Assembly (NCBI GenBank): GCA_963791225.1
Contig: CAWBRV010000007.1
Span: forward strand, 124,001-188,000
Direction of reading: 5' to 3'
DNA length: 64,000 nucleotides
Source of the DNA: PALSA-612 sp963791225
GTDB lineage: Bacteria; Actinomycetota; Thermoleophilia; Gaiellales; Gaiellaceae
The notes below the pieces were generated by a model. It made no database searches. It worked only from the letters and a program-made list of their open reading frames with translations, and had not been told where the DNA came from. Below are positions 24,236-32,687 of the stretch, in pieces (the first letter of the stretch is position 1; the number at the start of each line of letters is the position of its first letter). The position numbers were made by a program, and so were the translations under genes.

Positions 24236-27196
24236 ATGGAGCGCAAGCTCGCAACCGTCCTATTCGCGGACCTCGTCGGATCGACTGCGCTCGTATCGAG
24301 CGTCGACCCGGAGGTCGTGCGCCGCCGCGTGACGCGGTATTTCGCCGAGGTCTCCCACGCCGTCGAGGCGCACGGCGGCGTGGTCGAGAAGTTCGCCGGC
24401 GACGCGGTGCTGGCTGCGTTCGGCGTGCCGCAGGCGCACGAGGACGACGCCGAGCGCGCGATCAAGGCGGCGTTCGCGATCCTCGACCAGGTGCGCGAAC
24501 TCGGACTCGAGGCCCGGATCGGGATCGAGTCGGGCGAGGTCGTCGTGGACGACGCCGAGTCGACGTTCGTCACCGGCGAGGCGGTCAACGTCGCCGCCCG
24601 GCTGCAGCAACACGCGCAACCCGGCGAGGTGTTGATCGGCCCGGTGGCCCGCGGGCTCTCCTTCCAGGCCGTCGATGCCGAGGAGGTCGGAACGCACGAG
24701 CTCAAGGGCCTGCGTGACGCGATCCCCGTCTGGCGGGCCACCTGTGCCGGCGACGGCTCTCGCCGCACGTCGTCCTCGAGCATCCGCGCGCCGCTGATCG
24801 GGCGCGAGTCGGAGCTCGAGCTGCTCACGAACACCTTCGACCGGACGGTCCGCGACCGGCGCGCGAACCTGTTCACGATCTACGGCGAGGCCGGTGTCGG
24901 CAAGAGTCGCCTGGCCCGGGAGTTCGTCGACGGCCTCGAGGGCGCAACCGTGCTCGCCGGCCGATGCCTGCCCTACGGAGAGGGCATCACCTATTGGCCG
25001 CTGGCCGAGATGGTCAAGACCGTCGCCGGGATCTCCGACGACGATCCGATCGAGGAGGCGTTCGAGAAGCTCAAGGCCTGTTGCGAGGACGAGGCCGTCG
25101 CAGACCTGCTCGGGCTCGCGTCAGGGGTGCTCGAGGCGCTCGAGGGCGACCGCTCGCCCCAGGAGATCGCATGGGCGGCGCGCGCGTTCGTCGAGAAGCT
25201 GGCCGAGACGCAGCCTGTCGTCCTCGTCTTCGAGGACATCCACTGGGCCGAGGAGCCGCTGCTCGAGCTGGTCGAGCACCTCGCCGACTGGGTGCGGGCG
25301 CCGCTGCTCCAGCTCTGCCTCGCGCGCGCCGAGCTCCTCGACAACCACGCCGGCTGGGGCGGCGGCCGCGTCCGCGCGACCGCGATCGAGCTGGAGGCCC
25401 TCGGCCGCCTGGAGAGCGAGCGGCTCGTCGAGGCGCTGCTGGCCGAGGAGGTCGGCGGCTTCGAGCCCGACGTGCGCCGGGCGCTGCTCGAGAAGACCGA
25501 GGGGAACCCGCTCTTCGTTGAGGAGACGATCAGGATGGTGCTGGAACGCGGCGGCCACGGGACCGTCGAGCGGATCCCCGACTCGCTGCAGGCGCTGATC
25601 GGCGCCCGCATCGATCGGCTGCCACCGCCGCACCGATCCGTGCTCCGACGAGCAGCCGTCGTCGGCCGCGTCTTCTGGGCGGGCGCGATCCAGTACCTGT
25701 CGCCGGACATCGAGGACGTCGGCGAGGCAATCGACGACCTGCTGCTCCGCGACTTCCTGCTTCCCGAGTCGCGCTCCTCCATCAGCGGCGAGGACGCGTT
25801 CCGCTTCAAGCACGTGCTCATCCGGGAGGTGGCCTACGCAGGTTTGTCCAAGTCGGCCCGCGCCGACCACCACGCGCGCTTCGCCTCCTGGCTCAAGGAG
25901 CACGCCGGCGAGGAGCTCGTCGAGATCCGCGCCTACCACCTCGACCACGCGGTGACCCTGCTCGCGGAGCTCGACGGCGAACCGCCGGCCGAGCTCGCGA
26001 CTGAGGCGGCGGCGGCTCTGACCAAGGCCGGTCTCCGCGCCCTCTCCAGGGAGGGCAACCGCGTCGCGCGCAAGCTGCTCCTGCGGGCCGTCGAGATCGA
26101 GCCCACGCTCGAGCGCCGCTACGACGCCGCACGCGCGGCCTGGCGGCTCCAGGACCTGCCGACTGTCTCCGCCGAGATGGAGCGGGTCGCCGCCGAGGCG
26201 GTGGAGCAGGGCGACCAGGCGACGGAGGGGAAGGCCCTGACGGCGCTCGCCGAGGTGGCGCTGTACCGGGATGCCGACCTGCCGCGGGCGAAGGAGCTCG
26301 CCGGTCGCGCGCTGTCCGTGCTCGACGAGCCGCTCCAGTTCCGGGCGCTGATGGTCTCCTCGATGATCGCTCGGTGGCAGGGTGAGTTCGACGAGCAGCA
26401 GCTGTACGTCCGGAAGGCGCTCGAGCTGGCCCAGGAGATCGGGAGAGTCGACTTCGAGGCCCAGGCGACCCGTGAGCTCGCCGATGCGGAGCTGGCCTCG
26501 GGGAACTTCGCCGAGGCAAGCCGGTTGGGGGAGCGGGCGCTCGAGCTGGCCGAGGAGAGCGGCAGCATCGTCGCGCGCGCCTACGCGCTCGCCGCATCGG
26601 GAAACATCCGCCTGCAGCAGGGCGACCTCGACGAGGCCGAAGCCTGTCTCGAGCGTGCGCGGGGCCTCTTCGCCGAGGCGGGGGCGACGCTGCCGCTCGG
26701 GCGCACGCTCATGCGGCTGGCGGAGCTCGCGTCGCAGCGGGGCGAGCAGCGGCCGGCGGAGAAGCTCTTGCGCGAGTCGATCCGGACGCTGAAGACGATC
26801 GAGGATCGCGGCACGCTCTGCGAGAGCCAGCGCGCGCTCGCGGATGTCCTCACTGCCCAGGGCAAGCTGGACGAGGCCGAGCGCGTCGCCCTCGAGGCGA
26901 TGGAGACGGTCGGCGTGCACGACGTTTCGTCGCAGGCGTCGACTCGTATCTCGCTCGCGGCGATCCGGGCGGCGCAGCATCGCGACGCCGAGGCGGAGCG
27001 GCTGCTTCGGGAGGCGTGGGATGCGGTGCAGGAGACGGGCTGGCGGTCGCTCGAGATCTTTGTCCTCGAGCGGCTCGACCAGTTCCTGCGGGAGCGCGAC
27101 CGGCCCGATCCCGCGGTCGCCGGGCGTCTCGCCGAGCTTGCTCCCGCGGCCGCGATGAGCTCGGCGTTCGCGCACAACGCCGAGCGGATCGCCTGA
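24236..27196 (+). CDS. class III adenylate cyclase fused to NTPase and TPR repeats
   Basis: A 986-residue soluble protein. Residues 1-170 are a class III cyclase domain: metal Asp12 in LFADLVGSTAL, Lys52 and Asp56 in VVEKFAGDAVLAAFG (Lys is the adenine-type residue), and Asn118/Arg122 in VNVAARLQQ, so it looks active. Residues 185-600 form an AAA-like NTPase (P-loop GEAGVGKS at 217-224, LVFEDIHWAEEPLLELVEHL). The C-terminal 380 residues are helical TPR-like repeats. The plan matches large actinobacterial cyclase-STAND proteins. Its cue is unknown; the STAND-like middle suggests ligand-gated cAMP production. Confidence 0.9.
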   Translation: MERKLATVLFADLVGSTALVSSVDPEVVRRRVTRYFAEVSHAVEAHGGVVEKFAGDAVLAAFGVPQAHEDDAERAIKAAFAILDQVRELGLEARIGIESGEVVVDDAESTFVTGEAVNVAARLQQHAQPGEVLIGPVARGLSFQAVDAEEVGTHELKGLRDAIPVWRATCAGDGSRRTSSSSIRAPLIGRESELELLTNTFDRTVRDRRANLFTIYGEAGVGKSRLAREFVDGLEGATVLAGRCLPYGEGITYWPLAEMVKTVAGISDDDPIEEAFEKLKACCEDEAVADLLGLASGVLEALEGDRSPQEIAWAARAFVEKLAETQPVVLVFEDIHWAEEPLLELVEHLADWVRAPLLQLCLARAELLDNHAGWGGGRVRATAIELEALGRLESERLVEALLAEEVGGFEPDVRRALLEKTEGNPLFVEETIRMVLERGGHGTVERIPDSLQALIGARIDRLPPPHRSVLRRAAVVGRVFWAGAIQYLSPDIEDVGEAIDDLLLRDFLLPESRSSISGEDAFRFKHVLIREVAYAGLSKSARADHHARFASWLKEHAGEELVEIRAYHLDHAVTLLAELDGEPPAELATEAAAALTKAGLRALSREGNRVARKLLLRAVEIEPTLERRYDAARAAWRLQDLPTVSAEMERVAAEAVEQGDQATEGKALTALAEVALYRDADLPRAKELAGRALSVLDEPLQFRALMVSSMIARWQGEFDEQQLYVRKALELAQEIGRVDFEAQATRELADAELASGNFAEASRLGERALELAEESGSIVARAYALAASGNIRLQQGDLDEAEACLERARGLFAEAGATLPLGRTLMRLAELASQRGEQRPAEKLLRESIRTLKTIEDRGTLCESQRALADVLTAQGKLDEAERVALEAMETVGVHDVSSQASTRISLAAIRAAQHRDAEAERLLREAWDAVQETGWRSLEIFVLERLDQFLRERDRPDPAVAGRLAELAPAAAMSSAFAHNAERIA

Positions 27197-27199
27197 CGC

Positions 27200-28012
27200 T
27201 CAGCCGCGCAGAATCGCCCGGATCGCCTGGCTCGAGTCCTCGTCGGGCGACTCGCTGATCACGGTCACCGGCCGCTCGAACCGGTCGAGCGCCTCGCGGA
27301 GCGGCTCTGCGCGCAGCGTCCCCTCGCCGTACGGCAGGTGCTTCGTCTCGTTCCGGTTCGCGTAGGCGATGTCCGAGAAGTGGACGTGGAACGGCGTCCC
27401 GGGCTCCTGGATGCGGTCGGCGGCGGCCAGCATGTCGGCGAACGCGTCGGCCGTCGTATAGGCGCCGTCCGAGGTCGCGTGCAGATGCGCGAAGTCGATC
27501 ACCGGCCTGACCCAGCCGAGCTGTGCCGCGATCCCGAGCACGTCCTCGGCCGTGCCGAAGTCGCGCACTCGGCCCATGATCTCGACCCCGAACGGGACGG
27601 CCCGGTCCTTGCCCTCGAGCCGTTCTCGCAGGTCGGCCAGCTGTTCGACGACGGCCGCGAGCGCCTCCTCCCGCGGCCGCTCGAGCAGGAAGCCGGGGTG
27701 GAAGACGACGAGCTCGGCGCCGGCGGCGACGGCGATCCCGGCCGAATGGTCGAGCATCCCGATCGCCATGCGGTATTTCTTCTCGCGCTCCCGATGGCCG
27801 AGGAAGGCCGCGATAGGCGCGTGGACCGACAGCACGATGCCCGCCGCGCGCGCGAGCTCCCCGAATCGCCCGGCGAACGGGTAGTCCATCCAGAACCCGC
27901 CCTCGCAGTCGATCTCGCAAGCGTCGTAGCCGCGCTCCTGGAGGAGCCGGACGGCCTCTTCGGGACTGTCCTTCGAAGGCACCCGCGCCGGGCCGATGCG
28001 GATCTCAGCCAT
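27200..28012 (-). CDS. TIM-barrel protein, endonuclease IV-like
   Basis: A 270-residue protein of the xylose isomerase-like/AP endonuclease 2 superfamily. Most metal-ligand positions of endonuclease IV are visible: His in LSVHAPIAA, His in VVFHPGFLL, Glu in VEIMGR, Asp and His in VIDFAHLHA, His and Asp in FHVHFSD, and Glu in ISESP. The usual DRH element reads TKH before PYGEGTL, so one ligand is altered. It may act on abasic DNA or on a sugar; I favour the DNA group but not firmly. Confidence 0.8.
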   Translation of the reverse strand: MAEIRIGPARVPSKDSPEEAVRLLQERGYDACEIDCEGGFWMDYPFAGRFGELARAAGIVLSVHAPIAAFLGHREREKKYRMAIGMLDHSAGIAVAAGAELVVFHPGFLLERPREEALAAVVEQLADLRERLEGKDRAVPFGVEIMGRVRDFGTAEDVLGIAAQLGWVRPVIDFAHLHATSDGAYTTADAFADMLAAADRIQEPGTPFHVHFSDIAYANRNETKHLPYGEGTLRAEPLREALDRFERPVTVISESPDEDSSQAIRAILRG

Positions 28013-28020
28013 CGAGCGGC

Positions 28021-28026
28021 ACGCTA
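28021..28026 (-). promoter_or_regulatory. -10 box of leaderless TIM-barrel gene
   Basis: TAGCGT on the minus strand with an 8-nt spacer before ATG 28012. Confidence 0.6.
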
Positions 28027-28073
28027 GCGGAGTGGGGCGGTGCGGCCAGGAAGACTCCGTCCGACCCCGGTTC

Positions 28074-28079
28074 TACGCT
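28074..28079 (+). promoter_or_regulatory. -10 box of leaderless small hypothetical gene
   Basis: TACGCT with a 6-nt spacer before ATG 28086. Confidence 0.6.
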
Positions 28080-28085
28080 GAATCC

Positions 28086-28325
28086 ATGCCCAAGCGACCG
28101 TCCCGCATCGAGCTCCTCGAGCTCGACATCGACCTCCGGCTCGCCGACCTCTGGCGCGAGGCGGACGACATCACCGAGTGGAACATCGAGATCGTCGCCG
28201 CGTTCATGCGCGCGGCCTACGGCAAGGGCTATTGCGACGCCCTGACCGAGGAGTCCCCCGGCGAGCTCTGCCACGAGCACGGCTACCGCGTGCCTCCCAG
28301 GCGCGAAGAAACCCCGCAGACCTAG
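28086..28325 (+). CDS. small hypothetical protein
   Basis: A 79-residue soluble protein that I do not recognise. It is acidic and mostly helical in the first 50 residues (IELLELDIDLRLADLWREADDITEWN), then has two Cys residues (GYCDALTEE and GELCHEHGY) and a charged end. The leaderless -10 directly upstream and the even codon use support a real gene. It lies between the TIM-barrel gene and the cytochrome c maturation operon with no evident link. Confidence 0.65.
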   Translation: MPKRPSRIELLELDIDLRLADLWREADDITEWNIEIVAAFMRAAYGKGYCDALTEESPGELCHEHGYRVPPRREETPQT

Positions 28326-28360
28326 CTGCTCAAGGTCGCTGCGACGATCCGATCGGAGGC

Positions 28361-28453
28361 GAAGCCGGGCTTTGCCCGAGCGAAGCCATTCGGTGCTGGT
28401 CGAAGCGAGCTGTGAAGGAGGGGGCTCACGGGGGAACCATGGGTTCACCCGTG
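28361..28453 (+). repeat. dispersed intergenic element, copy B
   Basis: GAAGCCGGGC-TTT-GCCCG (28361-28378) followed about 50 bp later by a second hairpin: CACGGG pairs with CCCGTG and GAACC with GGTTC, with one G-A mismatch and again an ATG loop (28427-28453). The module order and the GGGGGCTCA lead-in match copy A at 9818-9906. Confidence 0.6.
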
Positions 28454-28468
28454 ATCGTGCCGCGGGGA

Positions 28469-28474
28469 TAAAAT
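28469..28474 (+). promoter_or_regulatory. -10 box of leaderless ccmE
   Basis: TAAAAT with a 6-nt spacer before the GTG at 28481; one of the strongest -10 boxes in the window. Confidence 0.7.
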
Positions 28475-28480
28475 CGCGGC

Positions 28481-28879
28481 GTGCGTGTTTCGCGCAGCCC
28501 TGCGCGTCTGATCGTGGCGCTGTCGATCGCCGGCGCCCTCGCGATCTTCCTCCTCTACACCGCCATCGCGGGGCAGGGGACGGCCACGATCAAGCCGAGC
28601 CAACTGACGAACCACGTTGGTCGCGTCCAGATCGTCGGCACGGTGGTCGGGCCGAGACACGGCGACTCGTACGCGCCCGCGGGGCTGCGCTTCAAGATGC
28701 GCGACATCGGCGGCAAGGCGAGCGTGCCGGTCGTCTACACGGGTGACGTCGGCGCGCTCTTCAAGGTGGGACAGAACATCCTCGTCACGGGCAGGCTCCA
28801 AAACGGCGTGTTCGTCGCCGACCGCAACTCGATGCTGACCAAGTGCCCGTCGAAGTACCTGCCGAAGAAGAGCTCCTGA
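28481..28879 (+). CDS. ccmE: cytochrome c maturation heme chaperone CcmE, Cys type
   Basis: A 132-residue membrane-anchored heme chaperone. Residues 10-30 are the single N-terminal anchor; residues 35-118 form the OB-fold domain (GRVQIVGTVVG, APAGLRFKMRDIGG, VPVVYTGDVGALFKVGQNILVTGRLQNGVFVA). In place of the usual HxxxY heme-binding motif it has C122-P-S-K-Y126, the CxxxY form known from some archaea and a few bacteria. It holds heme on the outer face for transfer to apocytochromes and is followed directly by ccmF. Confidence 0.93.
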   Translation: MRVSRSPARLIVALSIAGALAIFLLYTAIAGQGTATIKPSQLTNHVGRVQIVGTVVGPRHGDSYAPAGLRFKMRDIGGKASVPVVYTGDVGALFKVGQNILVTGRLQNGVFVADRNSMLTKCPSKYLPKKSS

Positions 28880-28885
28880 CGCTCG

Positions 28886-30892
28886 ATGCCTGAGCTCGGC
28901 CGCGCCGCGCTCGTTCTCTGCCTCGGCCTCGCGTTGTACGCGACGGTGGCCGGCGCGCTTGCCGCCCACGAGCGGCGGCGCCGCCTCGCCGTTTCGGCCC
29001 AGAACGCCCTGATCGCAGCGTTCGGCGCCGCCGTCGTCGCCTCCGCCGTCCTGCTGATCGCCCTCGCGCGGCACGACTTCTCCTTCACCTACGTCGCCGA
29101 CCACACGAGCCGCAAGCTGCCCACGCTCTACGCGCTGTCGGCGTTCTGGGGCGGCCAGGAAGGGTCGCTCCTCCTCTGGCTGCTCGTGCTGCTCGGCTAC
29201 TCCACGGCAGCCGTCTACTTCAACCGGGTCGCCGCCCGCGAGGTGATCGCCTGGGTCGTGCCGACGCTCGGCCTCGTGGCGTCGTTCTTCGCGCTTCTCG
29301 TCGTCGCCGTCGCAAGCCCGTTCCAGACCCAGGCCGCGCCGGGCGACGGCCTCGGGCTGAACCCGAGCCTGCAGAACCCGTACTTCGCCATCCACCCGCC
29401 GATGCTCTACCTCGGCTACGTCGGCCTCACCGTCCCGTTCGCGTTCGCGATGGGCGCGCTCCTCTCCGGGCGGACGGACGAACGCTGGATCGTCGCCACA
29501 CGCCGCTGGACGCTCGCCGCCTGGACGTTCCTCGGCGTCGGCCAGCTTCTCGGCGCCCACTGGGCGTACGTCGAGGTCGGCTGGGGCGGCTACTACGCCT
29601 GGGATCCGGTCGAGAACGCCGCGCTGATGCCGTGGCTCGCCGCGACGGCGTTCCTGCACTCGGTGATGGTGCAGGAGAAGAAGGGGATGATGAAGGTCTG
29701 GAACATGCTCCTCGTCGTCCTCGCGTTCTGCCTGTCGCTCTTCGGCACGTTCCTGACCCGCTCCGGGATCATTAACTCGATCCATTCGTTCACCGAGAGC
29801 TCGATCGGGCCGTGGTTCCTCGGGTTCATCTGCCTGATCACAGCCGCCAGCCTGCTGCTCGTCTACTACCGCCTGCCGCTCCTGCGGGCCAAGACGAAGC
29901 TCGAGTCGGTCATATCGCGAGAGGCGACCTTCCTCTACAACAACCTGCTGCTCGTCGCGCTCTGCCTGACGATTCTCTGGGGCGTCTGCTATCCGCTGCT
30001 GACGCAGGCCGTGCGCGGCGAGTCGGTGACCGTCGGCAGGCCTTACTACGACTTCTTCCTGCGCGTGTTCGGCCTACCGCTGCTCCTGCTGATGGGGATC
30101 GGGCCGCTGATCGCCTGGCGCCGCGCGTCGTGGAGCTCGATCCGGCGGGTGCTCGCGATTCCGGCGCTCGTCGCGGTCGTCGTCGGCGGGATCCTGATCG
30201 TCCTCGGCGCGGGCTCGTCGCTGCCCGGCCTCTTCGCGTACTCGTTCGCGGCCTTCGTGCTGGCGTCGATCACGCTCGAGTTCGTGCGCGGCACGGCGGC
30301 GCGGCGGGCGGTCGCAGGCGGTGGGTATGCGTCCGCCTTCTTCGAGCTGGTGGCGCGGAACCGCCGCCGTTACGGCGGCTACGTCGTCCACGCCGCGATC
30401 GTCTTCCTCGCGATCGGGGTCGCGGGCTCGAGCGCCTACCAGTCGACGTACGAGACCGGCACGAAGGCGCTCATGCCCGGTGACACCGTGAAGGTCGCGG
30501 GGTACACGTACGTCTATCGCCGGCTCGTGAGCCGTCCCAACGTCGGCAATCACAGCGAGCTTCGCGCCTGCTTCGACGTCTACCGTGGCTCGAGCACGCT
30601 CGGCACGCAGTGCCCGGGCCAGAACTTCTACTTCCGCGAGCAGCAGACGTCGAGCGAGATGTCGATCGCGTCGAGCTGGCTGACGGGCGAGGACCGGGAT
30701 CTGATCCTCGGCGGGACGACGAAGAGCGGCGGCGTCTTCGTGAAGATCCTCGTCAAGCCGCTGATCAACCTGATCTGGCTGGCCGGGTTCGTGTTCGTCG
30801 CCGGCTGTCTGATCACACTCTGGCCCGACGCGCGGGAAGAGCGGCGGCTGGCCGAGCGCTACGGCGAAGCGGGGGCGATGGTGCGGGCATGA
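28886..30892 (+). CDS. ccmF: cytochrome c heme lyase CcmF
   Basis: A 668-residue polytopic membrane protein that joins heme from CcmE to apocytochrome c. The tryptophan-rich WWD signature is GVGQLLGAHWAYVEVGWGGYYAWDPVENAALMPW; NPYFAIHPPMLYLGYVG contains one of the conserved external His residues, and FLTRSGIINSIHSF another. Around 14 helices are apparent, with a large outer loop near the C-terminus. It begins 6 bp after ccmE and overlaps the next gene by 4 nt. Confidence 0.95.
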   Translation: MPELGRAALVLCLGLALYATVAGALAAHERRRRLAVSAQNALIAAFGAAVVASAVLLIALARHDFSFTYVADHTSRKLPTLYALSAFWGGQEGSLLLWLLVLLGYSTAAVYFNRVAAREVIAWVVPTLGLVASFFALLVVAVASPFQTQAAPGDGLGLNPSLQNPYFAIHPPMLYLGYVGLTVPFAFAMGALLSGRTDERWIVATRRWTLAAWTFLGVGQLLGAHWAYVEVGWGGYYAWDPVENAALMPWLAATAFLHSVMVQEKKGMMKVWNMLLVVLAFCLSLFGTFLTRSGIINSIHSFTESSIGPWFLGFICLITAASLLLVYYRLPLLRAKTKLESVISREATFLYNNLLLVALCLTILWGVCYPLLTQAVRGESVTVGRPYYDFFLRVFGLPLLLLMGIGPLIAWRRASWSSIRRVLAIPALVAVVVGGILIVLGAGSSLPGLFAYSFAAFVLASITLEFVRGTAARRAVAGGGYASAFFELVARNRRRYGGYVVHAAIVFLAIGVAGSSAYQSTYETGTKALMPGDTVKVAGYTYVYRRLVSRPNVGNHSELRACFDVYRGSSTLGTQCPGQNFYFREQQTSSEMSIASSWLTGEDRDLILGGTTKSGGVFVKILVKPLINLIWLAGFVFVAGCLITLWPDAREERRLAERYGEAGAMVRA

Positions 30893-31191
30893 CGACGTTC
30901 GCGCTCGTCCTCGGTGCCGTGCTCGCGGTCGCCTGCGTCGTCTACGTGTCGCGTCCGTTCCTGCGGGAGCCCGCGCTCGCGGCCGACGCCGACCGCCTCT
31001 ACGAGCCCGATGCGGCGGAGCGCCGCCGGCTGTCGCTCGCTGAGGAGCGCGACCGCTCGCTCGCGGCACTCAAGGAGCTCGAGTTCGACCACCGCACCGG
31101 CAAGGTCTCGGACGAGGACTACCGCTCGCTCGTCGGCCCGCTCCGCCGCCAGGCCGCCGACGCGCTCAAGGCTCTCGACTCCCGAACGTAG
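30889..31191 (+). CDS. CcmI-like small membrane protein
   Basis: A 100-residue protein with one N-terminal transmembrane helix (FALVLGAVLAVACVVYVSRPF) and a charged helical tail (SLAEERDRSLAALKELEFDHRTGKVSDEDYRSLVGPLRR). The tail matches the membrane-proximal region of CcmI, which ferries apocytochrome c, but the TPR part is absent. Its ATG overlaps the ccmF stop, so it belongs to the maturation operon. CcmABCDGH components are not in this window. Confidence 0.8.
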   Translation: MTTFALVLGAVLAVACVVYVSRPFLREPALAADADRLYEPDAAERRRLSLAEERDRSLAALKELEFDHRTGKVSDEDYRSLVGPLRRQAADALKALDSRT

Positions 31192-31200
31192 GGAGGGGCC

Positions 31201-31229
31201 AACGGGGGAAACCGGCTGTTTCCCCCGTT
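31201..31229. terminator. bidirectional hairpin between ccm operon and mntH (element copy C)
   Basis: AACGGGGGAAAC pairs perfectly over 12 bp with GTTTCCCCCGTT around a CGGCT loop. It starts 10 nt after the ccmI-like stop and overlaps the end of the convergent mntH gene. The GGGGGAAAC/GTTTCCCCC core equals that of copy A at 9882-9906. Confidence 0.65.
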
Positions 31230-32505
31230 ACGAGAAGACCTGTATGAGCAGGAAGACGTTCAGCGAGATGATCACTGCGGCGACGGTCGCTGCGGCGACA
31301 TTCGTCGTGCGGCTGTTGGCGAGCCCGCCCATCAGCCGCTTGCGACTCGTGAACATGACGAGTGGGATCAACGCGAACGGGATGCCGAACGAGAGCACGA
31401 CCTGGCTGAGCACGAGTGTCCGCGTGGGGCTGAACCCCAGGGCGATGACCACGAACGCGGGGATCATCGTGACGACGCGTCTAACCCAGACGGGAATCTG
31501 CCGCCGGATGAACCCCTGCATCACGACCTGTCCGGACAGGGTGCCGACGGCGGAGCTCGACAGGCCCGATCCCACCAGGGCCAGCGCGAACAGCGTCCCC
31601 GAGGCGCCGCCCAGGATCGGCTGGAGCGTCCGATGCGCCGTCTCGAGCGAGTCGATGTGGAGGAGACCGCTCTTGTAGAAGACGCTCGCGGCCATGATCA
31701 GCATGGCCATGTTGATCAGCCCGGCGATCGTCATCGCGACGATGACGTCGATTCGCGTGTACCGCATGAGCCGCTTAGCCTCCTCGTCCGAGTCGGGGAC
31801 GATTCGGTTCTGCATCAGCGCCGAGTGCAGGTAGATGACGTGCGGCATCACGGTCGCGCCGATGATGCCGACCGCGAGCAGCAGCGCCTCGCTGTTCGCG
31901 AACTCGGGTGTGACGGCGTGGCGGGCAGCGAGCCCGAACGGCGGATGCGCGTAATAGAGCTCGGCCAGGTAGCAGACGCCGATCAGAACCACCAGCACCG
32001 CGATCACCGCCTCGAGCGGGCGGAACCCGAACCGCTGCAGTCCGAGGATCAGGAAGGCGGCGATGCCGGTGAGCACGGCGGCCGGGAACAGGCCGATGCC
32101 GAACAACAGGTGAAAGCCGATCGCTGCGCCGAGGAACTCTGCCAGGTCGGTCGCCATCGCGATCGCCTCCGCCTGCAGCCAGAGGCCGATCGTGGCGCGG
32201 TGGGAGAACTCCTCGCGGCAGACCTCGGGCAAGTTGCGGCCGGTCGCGATCCCGAGCTTGGCCGAGAGCAGTTGGATCAGCATCGCCATCAGGTTGGCGG
32301 CGACGATCACCCAGAGCAGCGTGTAGCCAAACTGCGAACCGGCGGCGATGTTCGTCGCGAAGTTGCCGGGGTCGATATACGCGACGCAGGCGATGAAGGC
32401 AGGCCCGAGGAACGGCCAGAGACGGAGCCGGTGGCTGTGCCCGCGGAGGACACGCTCGCCCGCCCCGCCCGGGCGCGGCAAAGCCTCAGACCGGGTCGCC
32501 ATCAC
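31228..32505 (-). CDS. mntH: NRAMP-type manganese/divalent metal transporter
   Basis: A 425-residue, 11-helix proton-coupled Mn(II) importer. The metal-site motif of helix 1 is IDPGNFATN and that of helix 6 is VMPHVIYLHS; MATDLAEFLGAAIGF and GSGLSSSAVGTLSG are also family-typical. GTG 32505 is followed at once by ATG 32502; a TAGACT -10 ends 7 nt before the GTG. A perfect 18-bp palindrome just upstream of the -10 marks it as metal-regulated. Confidence 0.95.
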   Translation of the reverse strand: MMATRSEALPRPGGAGERVLRGHSHRLRLWPFLGPAFIACVAYIDPGNFATNIAAGSQFGYTLLWVIVAANLMAMLIQLLSAKLGIATGRNLPEVCREEFSHRATIGLWLQAEAIAMATDLAEFLGAAIGFHLLFGIGLFPAAVLTGIAAFLILGLQRFGFRPLEAVIAVLVVLIGVCYLAELYYAHPPFGLAARHAVTPEFANSEALLLAVGIIGATVMPHVIYLHSALMQNRIVPDSDEEAKRLMRYTRIDVIVAMTIAGLINMAMLIMAASVFYKSGLLHIDSLETAHRTLQPILGGASGTLFALALVGSGLSSSAVGTLSGQVVMQGFIRRQIPVWVRRVVTMIPAFVVIALGFSPTRTLVLSQVVLSFGIPFALIPLVMFTSRKRLMGGLANSRTTNVAAATVAAVIISLNVFLLIQVFS

Positions 32506-32512
32506 GCGACGA

Positions 32513-32518
32513 AGTCTA
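32513..32518 (-). promoter_or_regulatory. -10 box of leaderless mntH
   Basis: TAGACT on the minus strand with a 7-nt spacer before the GTG at 32505. Confidence 0.65.
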
Positions 32519-32523
32519 GCTGA

Positions 32524-32541
32524 ATTTAGACGCGTCTAAAT
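32524..32541. promoter_or_regulatory. 18-bp palindromic operator, probably DtxR/MntR type
   Basis: ATTTAGACGCGTCTAAAT is a perfect palindrome located 6 bp upstream of the mntH -10, so it covers the -35/spacer region. The TTTAG...CTAAA ends resemble sites of DtxR-family metal repressors. Binding would block mntH transcription when manganese is plentiful. The regulator gene is not in the window. Confidence 0.75.
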
Positions 32542-32687
32542 CTGAGTCGCGCCGGTCCACACCCCCACCCTGGGAGGGGAGTCGTCCACCCGCCACCCGG
32601 CGTTCACGCTATCGCGGAAGTACGCACGAAGCTGTGACCGAAGTGCAACAGGAGCGCAACTCTTTGTCCACAGCCGCCCGCGAGCGG

